Assembly: GCF_009688965.1 (NCBI RefSeq)
Contig: NZ_AP021875.1
Location: forward strand, 806,001-870,000
Direction of reading: 5' to 3'
DNA from: Desulfosarcina widdelii
GTDB lineage: Bacteria; Desulfobacterota; Desulfobacteria; Desulfobacterales; Desulfosarcinaceae
Length of the DNA stretch: 64,000 bases
Under the pieces are notes generated by a model that searched no databases, had not been told where the DNA came from, and saw only the letters and a program-made list of their open reading frames with translations. Shown piece by piece: positions 61,983 through 64,000 of this stretch. The position numbers and the translations under genes were made by a program. The stretch's first letter is position 1. Each line of letters begins with the position of its first letter.

Positions 61983-62338
61983 AACGGATTGTTTCTTTTA
62001 AGGTTTTTTGTACGGCAATCGAACGTCGACGGATGGGCATCCCATACGGATTGCTGGATCGGTCAACTTTTGGCACGTGCCAATATAGCCATCCGACCGT
62101 TCAATACAAGCTGGACAGTCTTTTTATTTCGGGTGAAGCGCGAAAGATGGATTGGATGTAGCTTAATTGTGACTACAAAACAGCCTTGACCGGCGGATTA
62201 AGGAGTGCGATAAGGGGAGCATTTCAATCTGCCCTAAAGACCACGTTTCCGTTGTTCACATATTCAATCCGCAAGCGGACGGCCAGCATCGAAGGGTGGG
62301 CGGTCCGACCTGTCGGCCATGCCAGAGGAGGTGTGAGG
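61983..62338. other. Divergent intergenic region with an exact palindrome
   Basis: The space between typA and the dehydrogenase has no gene. It contains the exact 14-base palindrome TTGGCACGTGCCAA at 62070-62083, a candidate operator for either side. Further unassigned short inverted repeats occur. Confidence 0.4.
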
Positions 62339-63460
62339 ATGAAAATCGAGACTGTTGGAATCGTAGGATTCGGTGTGATGGGAGCGGCCATCGGGCTCAA
62401 CGCGGCAGCATCCGGCTATCGTGTTATTTACAAGGAGTTGAACGACGAACTGGTCGCTGCCATGTATGACCGCTGGGTCAAAGGTAGTCTGGAGAAGCGG
62501 GTGGCCAAAGGCAAGATGACACAAAAGGAGATGGACGAGATAACCGCTTTGATCTCCGGAACCTCGAGCTACGCGGACCTGGCTCCGTGCGATCTGGTCA
62601 TCGAGGCGGCCGTGGAAAAAATGGATCTGAAAATTCAGGTCTTCAAGGATCTGGATGCCGTTTGCCGGCCGGATGCCATCCTGGTCAGCAACACGTCCAC
62701 CTTCCTGATCGAACGGCTGATGGCGTCGGTTTCCAACCCCTCCCGCACCGCGGGCCTGCACTACTTTTTTCCCGCCAACATCAATCGACTGGTGGAGGTG
62801 ATCCGGCAAAAAGAGACCAGCGACGAAACTTTCGAGGCCCTGATGGGCTTTGCCGAAAAAAATCGCAAGGTTCCTATTGCGGTCAAGGATTTTCCGGGGT
62901 TTGCGATCAATCCGGTGTTTATCTCCAGCTACATGATTCTGGATTCTTTTTATGGTGAACAGGCCAATGTGGCCACCCTGGAACACATTTCCCAGCAGGC
63001 CTTAGGGGTGCGCTTTGGCATCATGTGGGTCCAGAACGGTTCCGGCTTGGGCACCTGCTACCATGCCGCCGTATCCATGAACGATTATCTGGCCGATACC
63101 GATGTAGGCTATCCGGCGGTGCCCGACCAGTTGAAAAGCCAGTTCGAAAGCGGGGCACCCTGGAACCTGGAAGATGGCCCGGTGGCAGATGATTCGGAGT
63201 TGGCCAATACCGTCCGGGATCGCCTGCTGGGAAACATTTTTACCATCGCGACCCATCTCGTCGAAAAAGAAGTGGTTTCCATGAGTGACCTGGAACGGGG
63301 GATCTGCACGGCCCTGGCCTGGCCCAAGGGGCCTTTTTCCATGATGAATGCGCTGGGGATGGATGAGGCTGCCCGGCTGGTGGCCTTGACCGTGGAAAGC
63401 GGCGAGTACAAGATGCCCAAAACCTTTTCGGGCGGAGTTCCAGTACCCTGGCCCTTGTAA
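62339..63460 (+). CDS. 3-hydroxyacyl-CoA dehydrogenase family protein
   Basis: The NAD-binding Rossmann motif GIVGFGVMG (residues 7-15), SNTSTFLIERL and the catalytic His in LHYFFPANINRLVEVI identify the family. It departs from the usual signatures: HFFNP is HYFFP and GFxxNR is GFAINPVF. The 373-residue length is longer than typical 280-residue HBDs because a C-terminal segment is included. It likely acts in a fatty acid or aromatic acid degradation branch. AGAGGAGGTGTGAGG precedes the ATG at 62339. Confidence 0.85.
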   Translation: MKIETVGIVGFGVMGAAIGLNAAASGYRVIYKELNDELVAAMYDRWVKGSLEKRVAKGKMTQKEMDEITALISGTSSYADLAPCDLVIEAAVEKMDLKIQVFKDLDAVCRPDAILVSNTSTFLIERLMASVSNPSRTAGLHYFFPANINRLVEVIRQKETSDETFEALMGFAEKNRKVPIAVKDFPGFAINPVFISSYMILDSFYGEQANVATLEHISQQALGVRFGIMWVQNGSGLGTCYHAAVSMNDYLADTDVGYPAVPDQLKSQFESGAPWNLEDGPVADDSELANTVRDRLLGNIFTIATHLVEKEVVSMSDLERGICTALAWPKGPFSMMNALGMDEAARLVALTVESGEYKMPKTFSGGVPVPWPL

Positions 63461-63487
63461 AATTAGGTAAAACAATCCGACGGAATG

Positions 63488-63571
63488 TTGATGAACTCGT
63501 AACAAGTCCCGGACTCGTCATGCCGGACCTGATAGGCCTGCCCCGGACCTGATCCGGGGGCATCCAGCAGG
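63488..63571. repeat. Dispersed repeat family B, copy 2
   Basis: The block starts TGATGAACTCGTAACAAGTC and continues through CGTCATGCCGGACC and a second GGACCTGATCCGG unit. It matches 30298-30357 and a fragment at 36489. It is non-coding and lies between the dehydrogenase stop and its terminator. Confidence 0.55.
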
Positions 63572-63576
63572 TATCG

Positions 63577-63608
63577 AAACACCCGGACAGCTCCGTTCGG
63601 GTGTTTTT
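63577..63608 (+). terminator. Rho-independent terminator after the dehydrogenase
   Basis: AAACACCCG pairs with CGGGTGTTT around a 12-base loop and ends in TTTTT. It also overlaps the 3' end of the convergent PilZ gene and may serve both. Confidence 0.8.
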
Positions 63609-64000
63609 ATTTGGTATCCTTCAATCGACAAATTCCCTTGACGCGTTGGCTGGGAAGAGAACGGGGCGTTGTATCCAACAGGGCTTCACTCACCACCGGT
63701 TGGGGGCCTATGTCTTTTTCCCTGACTATTTTTTCCCGCTGCTCGTCCATCAGCAGGGGAGGATCGATGCCGCAGTGCAGTTGAAGGCTGGTGTATTGGC
63801 CATCGTCCCGTAGGACCACGCCGTTGATGGGAGCGGTTCGTCCGCTGGGAAAATGGATTTCGCCGAGGACCGCCTCTCCTTGTGCGTACACGCCCGTGCA
63901 ACCAAGGCCAATACCGGTTTCCGAGACATCTTTGACAGGACAGGTGAAGGCCGCGGCGGCCGGCAGGTCGGTCGATTTTTCGATAAAGCGGGGGCGGGGA
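63607..64000 (-). CDS. PilZ-domain protein, 5' end outside the window
   Basis: The reading frame is open to the window edge, so the start is missing. The visible part reads RPRFIEKSTDLPAAAAFTCP, then VKDVSETGIGLGC, which has the (D/N)xSxxG motif of PilZ domains (DVSETG). It continues with a beta-barrel segment (GEIHFPSGRTAPINGVVL), and ends with a helical tail (LLMDEQREKIVREKDIG, about 40 residues). The N-terminal RxxxR part of the c-di-GMP site, if present, lies beyond the edge. Upstream domains cannot be excluded. Confidence 0.68.
   Translation of the reverse strand, partial: PRPRFIEKSTDLPAAAAFTCPVKDVSETGIGLGCTGVYAQGEAVLGEIHFPSGRTAPINGVVLRDDGQYTSLQLHCGIDPPLLMDEQREKIVREKDIGPQPVVSEALLDTTPRSLPSQRVKGICRLKDTK

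Noticed and set aside
1..64000. CRISPR arrays, rRNA genes and insertion-sequence transposases
   Set aside because: No regularly spaced direct repeats, no rRNA-like conserved blocks and no transposase motifs were seen; the only mobile-element traces are the tRNA scar and the palindromic repeats.

Overview
The window looks like a chromosomal segment of an anaerobic deltaproteobacterium, most likely a Desulfobacteraceae/Desulfosarcina-type organism (Desulfobacterota). This is inferred from gene content: a tungsten aldehyde oxidoreductase, a TRAP transporter, a sigma54 activator, PocR and PilZ proteins, a PflA-like radical SAM enzyme, a UPF0210/ACT pair and a large sensor kinase. Dispersed palindromic intergenic repeats are present as well. 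The DNA is GC-rich throughout except for the first ~175 bases, which are strikingly AT-rich. No 16S gene is present, so the taxonomy is inference.

Layout. 1-231: AT-rich DNA ending in the 3' part of a tRNA-Leu(UAA) gene, which looks like the att scar of an integrated element lying to the left. 371-5339: a class I (AroG-type) DAHP synthase, then an envelope-stress island. The island holds an ECF sigma factor, a zinc-type anti-sigma factor, an exported protein, an OmpA-like lipoprotein and two paralogous His-rich exported proteins. Three matching GAACTT-N16-TCTA promoters precede the sigma operon and both paralogs. 5549-14669: a complete recC-recB-recD operon with overlapping genes. 14902-18478: PilZ protein, HU/IHF protein, a stand-alone bacterial CULT (cereblon-type) protein, two small proteins and an XPB-like SF2 helicase. 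18882-26820: cyclophilin, PflA-like radical SAM protein, TrkA-type K+ channel, an ABC-2 exporter, HAD phosphatase, a truncated GGDEF protein, and the UPF0210/ACT pair. 27008-33748: membrane protein, DHH-CBS phosphoesterase, NAD synthetase, PocR protein, transglutaminase-like protein, hot-dog thioesterase and ElbB.

33921-40445: an aldehyde:ferredoxin oxidoreductase with an extra C-terminal domain, a degenerate iron-alcohol dehydrogenase beside an intact one, a Gpt-like phosphoribosyltransferase and a lipoprotein. Together these suggest interconversion of acid, aldehyde and alcohol. 40500-43373: a DctP-DctQ-DctM TRAP operon. 43481-51699: YbaK deacylase, a small-protein paralog, a TyrR-like ACT-PAS-sigma54 activator, an MltD-like transglycosylase, a NUDIX protein with an insertion, and a Cache-PAS-kinase-receiver hybrid. 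51937-58855: lipoprotein, B12-binding radical SAM enzyme of the RiPP-maturation type, Dus, receiver protein, GAF-LuxR regulator, a candidate structured RNA, lipoprotein, SMUG-type uracil-DNA glycosylase and FmdB zinc ribbon. 59008-64000: a second, structurally different DAHP synthase, TypA/BipA, a 3-hydroxyacyl-CoA dehydrogenase and a PilZ protein cut by the window edge.

The most notable observations are the CULT protein, whose pocket tryptophans and zinc cysteines have exactly the spacing of human cereblon; the three-promoter ECF regulon; the radical SAM protein with a stretched cysteine motif; the AOR with a C-terminal lipid-carrier-like domain next to a metal-ligand-poor ADH; and the tRNA-Leu att scar.
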